Shown here piece after piece: positions 48,642 to 61,039 of a stretch of 64,000 nucleotides of DNA (its first letter is position 1; the number at the start of each line of letters is the position of its first letter). Where the stretch lies: contig CP085835.1 in the NCBI GenBank assembly GCA_020809705.1, positions 868,001 through 932,000 of the forward strand, given 5' to 3'. The stretch is from Calonectria ilicicola (lineage: Eukaryota > Ascomycota > Sordariomycetes > Hypocreales > Nectriaceae). A model generated the notes under the pieces. That model had not been told where the DNA came from. It searched no databases and worked only from the letters and a program-made list of their open reading frames with translations. Position numbers and translations under genes: made by a program.

Positions 48642-50758
48642 CATACTTGAATGATCTTCTGAAGCTTGAAGCTATCTACGCATCTTACACCTGAGAACTG
48701 TAGTATTGCGGAGCACATGTTGTCGTACCTAGCTTGATGCGTCAGTTGCCTCCACGCTTCCCATTGTGGGATCGTTCGCCGTGACTACAGCGCAACGGAA
48801 CGCAGGTAGCCAATCTCCTTCAGTTTTCACACGGCTCGATGAATGTTCGGTGTGTCCGAAGATTGCGCCACCAGAACTTGGTGGCTTCTGAGGCCGCAAG
48901 CTATGGGCAGTGGATGGTACGATAAATGCGAGAAGGCCAAAGCTGGGCGCCTTCCACGTCAACGGTGATCAGACCACTCTCAAGAGATACGTACTTAGAA
49001 CTCATGACCAGTCCAGGGTGCCGGGTGTTTCGGAATACGCAAACAGGTTTGTCAAGCTAGCTTCTCGCTTATCCCAAAATTTACCAAGTTATTCAATTTT
49101 TCTTTTACTATTGCCTTTCGGAGTAGCTGGAAACCTAACATGTTTCCTTCGTAAGTAATCTAGAAGATCACCCCAGATTGTGCCTGGGGTATATGCACCT
49201 AGAAAGCCTTTGGTACTTGTTACACCACCCTAGACGGGTTCTAACCATGAGTTAGAACGTGCATTAGCCAACTTATTTACGATCGCCAACTGCATTGGTG
49301 CAAGGGCCGGCATAAGGACTCAAATATTTTGAGGGGGAATGCTGATTCGTGACGCTAAGCGAGTTTCCTCAAGCTAGGACAAGATAGATGTTCTCTCAGA
49401 ACTAAGACGAAGAACACTAGGCTCAGGGGTAGACTTAATAAACTTTGTGAGCGTCGCAGCCTATCTAAGCTCCAATTTAGGACCTTGGCAGACTCCACAC
49501 AGAAACCAGAGCTTTAGATACGTCTGATGATATGTAATACCTCTGATGTCCTGTTTGGTACCCGTCGCGTTTTTGCTGGGCCACTTTAAAATAGTAATCC
49601 TGACATGGTACGACGTGGCACGCTAGGACGTGACACGGCACAACACGGCACGGCACGGGATGTGATCGACACAGCCCCGAGATTTCTTGATGTTGATTGG
49701 TGCGTTAACCACAAACACGGCACAGAAGATCATTTACTAAGGAGCGTGGCGTTATGATGGCTCATTTTTTTCAGGTACACAATAGATGCATATTTGTAAC
49801 AAGGCATTGAGCTATTAAGTAACTTATCGTGGTCGAGATTTAAACACCACAAACAAATTGGAAAAACATGAACAAATTAGAGGGTTCCCAACAAGACAGC
49901 TCAGATATCCAATTTGTGTTGCATCTGTTTGTTACGCTCTCTTAAAATTCTTAGTGCACAAATCCCTTTAAGATGTGGAGACAGAAGCAAAGTCTAGACC
50001 AAGGATTCCACGTAACTAAGCTAATTATGTATTAGAGTACTTTACCACTCTTCAAGTTTCTGTCCCAAAAAGAGTTTCCTGGAAACACCAGTTTCTTAGT
50101 TTTGACAGCGATAGTAGATCTTCTACTTTAATATATAAACAGAAGAGTACATCCCTGCCTGCCGCCTCCGCATACCGGGGGGATATGTGCGTACCACAAA
50201 ATCGCGAGTAGTGTCTGTGCGTGTTAACCGATGACTGATGGGCGGCAACGGGATATGCACGACAGGACACCAATGGAGCCAAGACGCGAGGTAAGTGGCG
50301 AAGACGGGAAGGCAAGCCAAAAGTCTCACCGTCAAATTCTTGCAGGGGATCGGAGTAGGAAGGCGATCGCGAGGTTACTGCAAGAAGACCCAGTTATTTT
50401 AGAGGGAAAGGCTACTTACCGGCCTTGCTGAGGACAAGATGATGTATCGATTCCAGTCGTCAACACGGGAGCTGAACTGGCAGTGCTTTGGCTGGGGAGA
50501 TACAAAGCAAAGGCCCACCCCCGCGGTCTGTACATGCATGGGTTTGAGTATAAGGCCTGCAGCATGTTTCACTATTGCCTTGGTCGCCACAATGAGTGGA
50601 TTGTCTCGCTGGTTGGATTATTGCACTAAATATGATGACGTTATGCGAAGGATTGGGTTGGAATGCGGCATATTTCTAGTCTCTAGAGTAGTGACACCCA
50701 TCTCTCTCATCTCATTGAAAGCCAATCTAAGCCGAATTGTTACAAAACACAATTCAAG
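48642..50758. other. Long intergenic region with small inverted repeats
   Basis: About 2.1 kb with no recognisable gene. It holds two small perfect inverted repeats (CCCCAG/CTGGGG at 49171-49189 and TTCTAAC/GTTAGAA at 49239-49257) and a GC-rich CGGCAC-type repeat at 49632-49660. It could include remnants of old mobile DNA; nothing is identifiable. Confidence 0.45.
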
Positions 50759-51913
50759 ATGCCAGCTTCCCAACTTATTACCGTTTTTGGCGCAACTGGT
50801 GCCCAGGGTGGGAGTGTTATTGCTTCTCTGTTGCAAAACAAATCTGGCCAATTTGCCATTCGTGCCGTTACACGAAATCCTGACTCCGATAGCGCAAAAG
50901 CCCTCAATGAAAAGGGTGTCGAAGTTGTAAAAGCCGATGGGTTGATCAAGTCTAAGATGATCCAAGCATTCAGTGGTAGCTGGGGAGTATTTGTTAATAC
51001 TAATTCGGATGATCCAGTAAGTGATCAACCAAATTAATCACTCAATATAACAGATCTATCTGCTGTAGGCCAATGGCCCATCTAGTGGTACGACCGAGTT
51101 CAATTTGGGCAAGATAATCGTCGATGCAGCTATTGAAGCCGGAGTTGTGCACTTTGTTTACAGCGGTCTTGCCTCAGCGACAGAAGTCACAAATGGCCAG
51201 GTTCCGAGTTTATGCTTTGACCGTAAAATCCCCTAAAATTATTCTCCTTTGACAAAAGGCTAATGATGCTTAGACAAGCATGCTATATCTGAATATGCGA
51301 AGAGCCAGCCTGAGTTTAGCACAGTCACAATCGTTAGTCCTGGATGGTACACAGACAATCATCTCTCCAAGGAAATGTCCCCCTTTATGGGGGGGTTTCC
51401 GTTCATCCCCGATGATGAGGGTTATTTGACTTTGAGGTTCCCTCGGTTCGGTGGTACCGACGAGCTCCCCTTTATCGGCATCGAGAGTGACTTTGGTGAC
51501 ATTGTCCACGGCATTTTCTTGCAGCCCCAGACATACGACAGACAGCTAGTCCAGGCACTAAGCCAAAGTGCGACACCCGAGGAATTTGTAGCCACATTTC
51601 AACAAGGTAACTTAGATAATTATCCATCTTTGTATATGCGCTAATAATAGAGCTTGAAGTAACTGGAAAGAAATCTCGATTTGTACCGATTGAGGATTGG
51701 AAGACAATGGAAACCTACGGTGACTCTTTGTATAATGCTATCAAGGAGATGTTTGGTTTTTGCCAGGTCTCCGGAGGCCTCTACTATGGGGTGCCCAATG
51801 ACACCGTAGCTGCACAGTACTTGAAGGCCGCAGCAGCCGAAGCAAAGGGAAAACCACAAGACATTCAGCTAGAGACTCTCTATAGCTTTGTGTCTCTTCA
51901 TTTCAATCAATAA
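50759..51913 (+). CDS. NmrA-like NAD(P)-binding protein
   Basis: Four exons (50759-51016, 51069-51222, 51274-51606, 51651-51913; 1,008 nt, 335 residues). It is an atypical short-chain dehydrogenase fold of the NmrA/HSCARG family. The dinucleotide-binding glycine motif is VFGATGAQGGSV at the N-terminus, followed by RAVTRNPDSD, which typically contacts the NADP phosphate. The middle segment HFVYSGLAS and the IVSPGWYTDN stretch are family-typical. No catalytic Tyr-x3-Lys is evident, as usual for NmrA proteins, which act as redox sensors or regulators rather than enzymes. Introns are short and in phase. Role unknown; some homologues take part in nitrogen regulation or secondary metabolism. Confidence 0.9.
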
Positions 51914-52215
51914 GCCTGTAAATCCATTATTTGCTTACCATAAAGAACACTGAGATGTATTCATGAGTGGCAGACATTGAGATGAAGACGATAAACGCCA
52001 TACATATGGTTAGAAGCATTTTATCAACTGTAAAGAAGAGTACCGCTATTGGAAGACCTATTCTAGATCTTTGAAACTAGTAACACTACTCCCAACTATT
52101 TAGACTATGGCTTGTAGAGCTTTAACATAAGCCTTGAAGCCAACGATCTAGATTTTTCTTTTTTTTAAAGAAAGGTATATTCGATACTAGCAGTCTGGAC
52201 ACCATTCCCAGCCAA
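51914..52215. other. Convergent 3' intergenic region
   Basis: About 0.3 kb separating the convergent NmrA-like and GH125 genes. Nothing beyond presumed 3' ends is seen. Confidence 0.5.
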
Positions 52216-54134
52216 TTATTGCCAACTTTTCCCTAGTAGGCTTTCATTTTCGTGCCCCCTTTCATACAACCACATCTTTATAATTAATTCTCCAAAGAGC
52301 CCGTTTGCCCACCCGAACCAATGTCGTGTGAAGTCGGCTGGATTCCAGCTATTGACGCTCTCGTGGAGAACCCCAAAGCCGCTAGTTGAATCCAACAGCA
52401 TTCCAAGCTGCTTCTCTGCTTCTTTTCGGATATCCTCTAGGCCAGAGATGGGCTCATAGGCAGTCATACCGGCCATCACAGCAGCCATGGGCCATGCCTT
52501 GCCAGGTCCAACATGAGGTCCACCTACCGCTGACAACACAGGGCCTTTCATAAAGTATGGATTCTCTTCGCTGAGCACAAAGCGTCGAGTGTTTTTATAA
52601 ATTTCTGCATAGTTTCTTTGTGAATCCTGCCCAGTCTGCCCATCTTTGATGAAATTCCACATCGGAATAGCAAGTAGAGATGGAACATTGGAGTCATCCA
52701 TCATATTGACACCGCCAAATCCATCAACCTCGTAAGCAAATATGTCACCAAATGGAGGGCGATTCACAATGGCGTATTTGTCAATACCCTGTCGTATTCC
52801 CGTTGCGAATTGGCGCATCTGTGTGGTAAGCTTAACAGCACGTTCACCTTCGAGCTTTGCCATTATTTCGGATGCCGATTCAAGACAGGCGGCAAACATC
52901 ATGTTGGAAGGAACAAGAAATTGATAAATGGTGGCATCATCGGAGGGTCGGAAAGCTGTGCGCACCATACCGTTTTCTCGAGTAGGATTGCCGAGACCGT
53001 TGTTCGTGAGAGTCTCGCTACCCCGGTCTGTCCATCCCGTAAAAGTCCATGCTGACTTTTGAACCTTGCCATCTTTATCATAAGTACCACGTCTCATGGC
53101 GCCAGCAGCGTTAATCGCAGCCTCAACCGCATCGACCCAATCGTACTTTTGGAAGAACTGGTAATCTCCTGTCTTTTGGAAGTAGGCGGCGGATATTTGA
53201 AGGAATGATGCCAAGGAGTCCAGCTCCCATTTGCAATCGAACACTTTAGATTGATCATAGCCAGGATTCGGATGGTTTCTGTAGTAAGCTCCGTTTTGAG
53301 TTGGTGGGATTCCTGATTCTGGAGGAGGTTGAAAACTGTGACAGTATGGAGAAATCTTGATATATCGCGAGTGTGAGTTGATGACGCCGCGCCAGAGACT
53401 GGCTAGAGAATTCGGGTCGGAAGAAGGTTTCAGGAGGGGCAAATAGGAATATATCTGGGAACCAGAGTCTCTGAGCCACATGGCGTCGATATCACCCGTG
53501 ATAATGTAAGTCAGCTCTTGTCCCGAATCCTTTGCATAGCCCCGCCACTTGATCATGGTATCGAGAGTCATGGGATACGCATTCTCAAACAGCCGGAAAA
53601 GGTCGGGATCCTTTATGTAACGTCGCATGCCCTCTATAATAGCCTCTAGTTCGGGAAGCTTAAATGTGCGACATTCTGGAGGCGGGCGGGTCAGAGGGAA
53701 CTTTCGTTTCCCTTCTGAGAAAGGACCGGGGCGAGACCTGATGCGTTGCTCATAGCCCCCGCAGCGATCTTCTGACGGTGAATTTATTAGTGATATGCGG
53801 CGGTGAGGTGACTTATACATGAATGAAACCTACTGGCAACTGGGGTCGTGAGATTAGTTTCTGTCTTTGGCTGTGTGAGTTGCAAAGCTATTAAATCATC
53901 CAGATTGACCAGCTTATTTAGATCAGTTGCTTTATTAGAGGCAAGAGCTGTCTCGTTTTTTAAATGATGGTCCGTTTGAAGAACTTGAGGGTTCGCGTGA
54001 TCAGCATCATGGTGTTGGTGAAATCCTTGCTCATGTACCAATAGGATACAGAGAACCAACAGGAGGACCGTTGCGGCCAGAATGTGCATCCATTTTGTCG
54101 TCAACCTGCCTCCTTGGGATTCGGAAATAGACAT
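52216..54134 (-). CDS. GH125 exo-alpha-1,6-mannosidase-like, type II membrane protein
   Basis: Two exons on the minus strand, 54134-53834 and 53771-52216 (1,857 nt, 618 residues). After about 15 cytosolic residues there is a single membrane anchor (WMHILAATVLLLVLCILLV), then a lumenal stem with N-glycosylation sites and a full GH125 (formerly DUF1237) domain. Motifs seen include ITGDIDAMWLRDSGSQ, FDCKWELDSLASFL, GWTDRGSE, DDSNVPSLLA, GPHVGPGKAWPMA and HESVNSWNP. GH125 enzymes remove alpha-1,6-linked mannose from glycans; fungal members are secreted or Golgi-anchored. The anchor suggests a Golgi/secretory-pathway role in glycan trimming. Length and motif order are normal and the reading frame is intact. 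Confidence 0.93.
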
Positions 54135-55777
54135 CCCTGGCTGTGTGTCCTATTTTCCTGCGTGTATTTTTCCGGCTGAATGTTGAGCCATAAAAGAAGT
54201 AGGACTCGAAAAGAAACTGTGCAATTGGGTCGCATCCTCCGAATAAAACATATTGTTGTGGATCGCCAAATTCCCGGCAGGGCAACGGTGAATGATGATG
54301 ATTGGTGCGATGCTCAATGGCTAAAACAAAGGAGCATGCGATCATCCAAGTCATATCCTAAAGTGGATATCTTCTCTTTATGCTTCGGGCATTTCTTTCC
54401 CCCTTTTCTCACTTGTCCTTTCTTTTTGGTCAACATGGACGCTATTATAACGGCTGTAGGGCAACAAGAACCATCCAGTGCACTAATGCCAAAATAAGTT
54501 CGCTAAATCAGCCTTCCGCGATTCTAGTTTTATTCTGCACATGCCAATTTTTGAATGGTTTAGGCTTATGCTCAGATAGACTATTTGTCTTACATTGACG
54601 AAGAATGTGTGTTGACAGTTCACCCTGTGATAGAGCGTTGTGATACCAACCGAGAAATCCATGGAGCTCTTTGTGTCAGATTTTGCGATCCTTTGCTTAG
54701 GTGTGGAATATTTTGGACAGGGAAATTGTCTTGGTCAATGGGTGTATGTACCCTGAGCTTGGGTCAGAGTCGCTAAAGCATCGATACAATTTTGGGACAT
54801 TGAGCGAAAAGCATGCAACCATTGATAAGCCAAATCTTTTTACTCATAGTCGCTCTCAAGACAATTTTTGGAGGCGTTTTATTTGGGGGTTAAATGAACT
54901 TTTCTTTCTCTTCAGTGAGTGTCCGTAGCTTCTCAATCATAGCTTTTTCTGATCGTGAACGGAAATCGGTACTAAGCTACCTGGCCGCAACTGAGACAAC
55001 CCCTTTTTTAAATATCACATCCCAATCTTAGTGAGTCACGTACCGGTACTAGATTCCAACCCCTACCACCCAAGACAAATCCTAATATTTTCACCCGTAG
55101 GAGGTTTTCGAAATCAAAATTGGCATCTTGGGAATAGATTAGGTTGAACTATCTGAGTAGAAGACCTAGAAACATCTGTCCCCACGGTTTAGGATTTTAT
55201 TGCACCTTCTAGATCCTTTATCAAATATTTTATAAGACACATTATGGAGTGGCTTCATCCTAAAAAGTATCTAATTGCGCTAAGTGGTGATGCGAAATTT
55301 GTTTCCAGCCCATGCCACCACTTACCCAAATTTAGGACCGGATACTGCCTGGAACAAAAGAGCTCATCGGCCTTTCCCCCATTTTTACACTTTTACATCA
55401 ATAATCTAAGGCATAATGAGCGCCGTGAACTCCCAAAAATGTAAAACCTTTCTCTTGTGTCTCATGAAAAAGTGATCAAGCGAGAGGAGCCTAATCGCTC
55501 TTTGGGGAAGGCCAAATCCGCCGGTGAATAGTCTTGTATGCATGTAACAAGCAGTTCTAATCCTAATAACAAATTGCAAGTCTGAATCAAGATTTGATTA
55601 TACAATAGGACGCCTCAGAATGTTGGTTTGTGCACCTGTGGACCAAAATGAGAAACACATCGTCATTTATCCATGTACAAAAAATATTCGGCTACCGCTA
55701 CCCTCTATAAAACAAAGATTTTTTTGCATCAAACGCGTGGCTTCATGCATTTCAATTAGTTCTTGTGCCCCGCGATA
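54135..55777. other. Long intergenic region
   Basis: About 1.64 kb upstream of the GH125 gene and downstream of the amine oxidase. It has only short, unrecognised ORFs and no repeat or RNA gene. Confidence 0.5.
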
Positions 55778-57273
55778 CTACAGCTTAGATGCAGGCACTT
55801 GTTGTTGGAGCGCATCGACTACCTCATTGGCGCCCTTCTCTCCCGACCACAGTGCACCCTCCATGTACCCCTTCCAATCCTGGCTGTATTCAGTTCCCAC
55901 GAAGTGGAGATTGCCAACAGGCTTTCCATACACGTCAGCAAACTTTGCGAAGTGACCGATAGCAGTGATTGGAGCCAGCGCTCCTCGGCTGTATTGTTCG
56001 TGCTTCCAAATTTGGTCAAAGAACTCAATAGGCTTATACACCTCTGAGTCACGACCTTGGTTGAAAAGAATAGCAAGTTGGTCGAGAACAACCTTGCGGC
56101 GCTCATGGGGGTGCAGCTTTCCCCACTTCTCACCCTCGTGACCGTTGACGAAGCAAGTCAAGGCGTAGAATCCGACTTCGTCCACACTGGTATCACGCAG
56201 CACACAGACAGGGCCCTTGTAGCTCATACCAAATCCGTTGTAGCCCAATTCCCTCCACCACGGCTTATCAAAGCATACAATTGCCTTGTTGTAGTGTCCG
56301 AGCCTAGTTGCATTTGTGACTTCTTGGACTCGCGCTGGGAGTGCAGGAGAAAAGTTGAGTTCTTGATACATGGTGCTAGGAACGGAAATGATGCATTTCC
56401 TTCCGACAAACGCCTTTCCATCAGTGGTTGTGACAGTCACGGATGTCTTATTATCTTCAATAGACGCCACTGGAGAGGATAGGTTGATCCTGGCCTTTCC
56501 GATGAGATTGGCAATCCCGTTGGCAATTGACTGGGTACCTATTTGGTAGGCGGTTAGCGTCATAATAAGAGCGATCTAACTGGGCTTCCTACCGGTAGTA
56601 ATCCGCATGTAGTTTCCGCCAGTATGGTCGTCGGCTCGGATCGCCAGGAGACCCCGGTTTGTTCGGCAGTACTCAATGAACCATGCTGCGGACTCCTCCG
56701 TCGACTCGAGGCCGTGCATAACGCGAACCCACAGATTGACCATTTGCAGGGTCTTGGGGCCTGCACCAAGATTGCGAATGTACTGATCCAAAGACACATT
56801 ATCGTCCTCTTCGCGAAGTCTGTTGGGCTTAAGAGATTCAGCTTGGATGTGATCTCGGATCATCTCCAAGTTCTTTTTTTCCTCTGGAGTAAACTGCGAT
56901 CATATCAGCAACTCACCAAGCTTAAACCTGAGTCCTGCGATGTATCATTGCTCACCTCGGGTGTGATTCCAAAGGGAAACTGGATTCTCTCATCTTCAGA
57001 CACCTGCATGACGGCAGTACCGGTGAGTCTTTGCTTGACCACCTTTAGACCGAACTGCTGGACATAGGACCAAATCTTTGGCTGTAGAGTATCGTTGACC
57101 CAAGCGGCGCCCAAATCGGCAACGCCCCGCCCAGAAGCCAGGGGTACTGACCACACCTTGCCACCAACACGATTTCTGGCCTCAACAACAGCCACTGACA
57201 AGCCAGCCTGCTGTGCAGAGTAGGCAGCCTGTAGACCGCTAAGGCCTGCGCCAACAACGACAACGTCAAACAT
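55778..57273 (-). CDS. Flavin-containing amine oxidase
   Basis: Three exons on the minus strand: 57273-56956, 56893-56593 and 56538-55778 (1,380 nt, 459 residues). It is an FAD-dependent monoamine oxidase family enzyme that oxidatively deaminates amines to aldehydes, releasing ammonia and hydrogen peroxide. The N-terminal Rossmann motif is VVVGAGLSGLQAA, followed by EARNRVGGKVWS and GAAWVNDT. The C-terminal FAD/active-site region has GALAPITAIGHF and FVGTEYSQDWKGYMEGAL. There is no signal peptide or C-terminal membrane anchor; the C-terminal tripeptide SKL (ASKL end) is a classical peroxisomal PTS1 signal, fitting a peroxide-producing enzyme. It lies about 1.2 kb from a co-oriented MFS transporter. 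Substrate unknown. Confidence 0.93.
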
Positions 57274-58454
57274 GCTGCAGGAAAATATTAGATTTAATAT
57301 AGTAGCTTCTTTTGATGAAAAGGGAGTACTCGGAATGATAAGAAGACTCCAAGGTCACCGTGCTACGTTTTTTAAAGGGTTGGATCAGTCAAGTTTCACG
57401 GCATCTTACAAAAAAGGCGCTATTCCAGATTCGAAGAAAATTATGAGAGCCACCTCACGTGGACTCCAATCACACCAAATCGCGGGGTTGTTTGAATGTG
57501 GTGGAGATCAATCTGCGGCTCAAGGCGAGTTCTCGGACGCAGCAGCCGAAGTTATCAGCGGGAAAAACAGCACTAGACCAGTACTGCTTTGGCCAGGGGT
57601 GAGATTTCTCGGGTTATCCGATCCCTACTACTGGGAACCGAGGATTCCATCAGCGTAATTGGGATGAATAAAACCACAACCATTATCTTCGTAATATCCT
57701 TTGAAAGTGACCTGATAGTATTGGTGGGAATCTTGGCAAGGAACGGTAATAAATTGAGGTAGACGGCGAGGTAACCACTCCACTAATGCGTAGTGCATTG
57801 CTAGCCCTGATCTTGCTTGACACCTTCCCTCCGACTTTCGGTGCATATCCACAACGCGGTCACTAAATAGTCAGGGTTACAGGTGGCTATCCACTGTATA
57901 CAGTTTAGAGGACAGAATGGTGTCGCGTCCTCCTCCTGTGTCTTCCCGTGCCACGTCATCTCCGGCCGCCCACGGCGATCTCTACGCACTTAATTTCATG
58001 CCAAGAACAGCGAATGTATCCAACACCGCCAAAAGAGTAGGGACATTGGTGTGTTTAGCTTTGCCAAGTAATGAAACAAACTGCCTTGATCTACACAAAG
58101 ATCTATTATTGGAGCTTTCTCCCCTTTAGGCGCCTCAAAAGTAGCCGCTTGCTCTGTAACCTCCGACCACAATAGGCCTGGGTGCCCCGCCTCCTCCTTT
58201 TCTGGCTCCTTGTCTCTGACCCCAAATATAATTTACGCCCCAAAATGATCCGCTTCAATTGAAAGAAAAAAAAATCCCAGTTTGAAGAAATTGCTGCATC
58301 ACCATTTATTGTAAACATTCCTTGTTAAAATACTATTATTATCTGCCGCATGCGCATGGCGCTAAAGGATTTGCTATTGGTAGTGATAAGCTTCCCCAAA
58401 TAAGCTATCAATTTTTTTTCCTACTGCGCTTTGGCCATCATTCGTAGCACCTCC
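57274..58454. other. Intergenic region, amine oxidase promoter
   Basis: About 1.18 kb. A 128-codon plus-strand ORF (57272-57658) overlaps the start of the amine oxidase and has no ATG or recognisable domain, so it is not called. Likely promoter sequence. Confidence 0.5.
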
Positions 58455-60265
58455 TTAATCCTGTTTCAATCCAACCTTGCCGATCTTTCGCAGCCCCCAC
58501 GCAATTACTAACAAGGCAAATCCGTTTGCTGCAAAATAATACCAGAATGCTGCACGGTATCCTTTCAACAATGCTTCTGGGTCCTTCTTGTCGGCAATGC
58601 GCGATTTCGCCGTGACTGCACTTGCAATGGCTGCAGAAGTTGTGATGCCGAAACTCCGTCCAATTTGCGCAATAGTATTGTAGACTCCGCCTGCAATTCC
58701 CTGTGTGCGTGGTGGGAAGACAGATGTGACAACAAGGTTTGAGATTGTGTACAGCGTATCGGCGCCGATTGCATTGGTAAACATGGCAGGAAAGACACAT
58801 GCCCAATATGTCCATTGAGGATCCGCAATGGCCATCAGTAGTGGTGCAATGGAGGCAATTACCACAGCCACAAATGAAGTTACATCTGCCCGAATTCTGT
58901 GGACAAATACGGCCATAAATGCACTCGCCAGTGCACCTCCAATAGGAGCCGGCAGTACTCTTACTATACAACCTATTAGCATTGCTCAGAATAATAGCAT
59001 AACTTCACGAAAAATACTCATTGGAACTGACCTGAAGTTTCCATAGGCGTCAACTGTTGGACGTATTGGAAAAAGAATGAAGCAAGGGTTTCGGTAGCGT
59101 TAAACGCCCCCCAAACAAGAAACACGTTTAGGCAGACGCTGGCGAAAACTCGGTTCTTCCACAGAGAGTTGGGGATAATGGCCGGTCGACCTAGTCGTTC
59201 CTGTCGGCCGACCCAGATTATAAAAAGCATTATAGCAGCACCCGACAAGCAAAGAAGAGTAATGTTTGCGGGATGTGCAATTTTTTGACTGTCATCAGTA
59301 ATGACCCTATATTTTTTTCAGTTTTCATGCATATTCCAACTACTGCGGGATACATACGCAAAAACATATGAGATCATGGCCAAGGCACTACTTGCTAGCA
59401 TAGCTCCCATCCAATCGATCTCGGAGACCAATCGGTGCCATGTGACGGGACCAAGTTTTCCGATAGAAGGTAGGGTTCTGAAAGCCAACCCAAGGATTAG
59501 CGTGTTCAAAATGGCAGCCAGATAAAATCCCCTGTGAAGTCTTAGTCTTTTATAATTTGTGATCGGTGTATTATGGCACTCACCATTGCCAACCGACCGT
59601 GTCGACAAACACACCACCAAGCCCCAGCCCAATTGAGAAGCCGACTGGCTGTCCACCTCCCATGCATGCAAACGCAAGGTTTCTGCGCTTTCCTGTAGGA
59701 AAGGAATTGGTAATTAAGCTGACCGCAGATGGAAGACACATTGAAGATGCAATCCCTGCCAGAGCACGGAACGCAATGAGTTGCATACCAGTCTTGGATA
59801 AGCCACAAGACATGGTAAAGATTGACTGCAGGAAGCATCCCAAGAGATAGAGCTTGCGGGCGCCAAAAAGATCAGCCAAAGCACCAGAGATGAGCAGCGT
59901 ACAACCGCAGGTAAGTGCAAAAACAGATGCAGGCCTTTGTCATGTTAGTCTCATCCCGTTTACGTTCCTTTACCTATGGCGAAGACGTACCATAGTAGGA
60001 GATTTTCCTGAAGACCAATGTCCTCAGCAATTGCGGGCAAGCCGACAGTCACAGCACCATTAAGCAAGGATCCGATAGCCGTAACGCAAGTAACTGAAGT
60101 GATTATGATGAATGTCTTGCTTTTGGACAATTTTTCGTAGTGGACAAGCTGGGAGGCATCTCCGTCCGGTATCGGCGTAGTCAGGTTCTCAGACAGCGTT
60201 GGTGTTGTCAGCGAAGAAGTATGGCTGGGCGATATGACGCTCAGCTCAGTCACAGTTGTGGACAT
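58455..60265 (-). CDS. MFS transporter, DHA2 (14-TM) type
   Basis: Five exons on the minus strand: 60265-59991, 59934-59584, 59531-59358, 59306-59032 and 58972-58455 (1,593 nt, 530 residues). It is a major-facilitator proton antiporter of the drug/secondary-metabolite efflux type. A Ser/Thr-rich cytosolic N-terminus leads into TM1 (TFIIITSVTCVTAIGSLL). A motif-A-like loop (GALADLFGARKLYLLG) and a motif-C-like segment (GQPVGFSIGLGLGG) are visible. The number of hydrophobic helices (about 14) suggests DHA2. No key residue is evidently lost. It lies downstream of a plausible TATA-like AT stretch at 60341-60350. It may export products related to the neighbouring amine oxidase, but this is only positional inference. 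Confidence 0.9.
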
Positions 60266-61039
60266 GACTACAGCTCAAATGAATGATTATAATTGAGCGG
60301 TGGAAAATAGTTGGAGTGAGGATGTCGCGGGTATCATGTATTATATAAATAATTGTTTAAGGTGCTAGACGCGCAATCGAGCCCAACGGCGCTCCGTGAC
60401 AAAAAAAAAAAAAAAACTAGCGCCCCTCAGTTAAGTGCGCCGTGTGACAAGCTGTGGGTAATCCCCATCACTAATCCAACAAATCTCTAATGGAGGTACA
60501 GCCCAAAACGCCGCTGTTGCCTGGGTGAATCATTTCGTGAGTCAATGGAAACTTGACCGACACAAAAAGCAATCGCCCATTCCAAATTTGACCGACTCCG
60601 GAGTTACATAAGTAGTCAATTAGGTAAGTTAGGTTCAAAGGACTGTTGCTTCTTGAGCACTGAGGCGGCATCGCGCTAAGAGTGGGGAATGGCAGGGATA
60701 GATGGGCAAAAGCAGACACTGAATTTCACCATCCAGCAATTTACGCTGGCCAAACCTTTGGGGTACTTTCATGGGGGATGGTAAAAGAAATGTGAGATTT
60801 AAAAAAGAAACCCTCTTTGAGAAATATGAATGCTGCGAGGAAATATATAGCTTGGCGTGTTCAATCTTAGGCCGTTGCAATGCACCCCCTGAAAATTTGA
60901 CTCCCATTGCCATCATCCATCGTCAGCACATATTCTATTTTTTTTTGTCAGGCAGCCGGGAAATAGCAAGAAAAAGAAGAGAGGGTGCAATCTTTCAACA
61001 AGGATTTTGTTGTATATAATTCCGTGCTTAGTGACAGCT
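60266..61039. other. Intergenic region with an A16 run
   Basis: About 0.77 kb containing a 16-nt poly(A) run at 60401-60416 and an AT-rich TATA-like stretch at 60341-60350 upstream of the MFS gene. No gene is recognised. Confidence 0.55.

Noticed and set aside
57272..57658. 128-codon plus-strand ORF
   Set aside because: It overlaps the amine oxidase start and its promoter, starts at a non-ATG codon and shows no family features.
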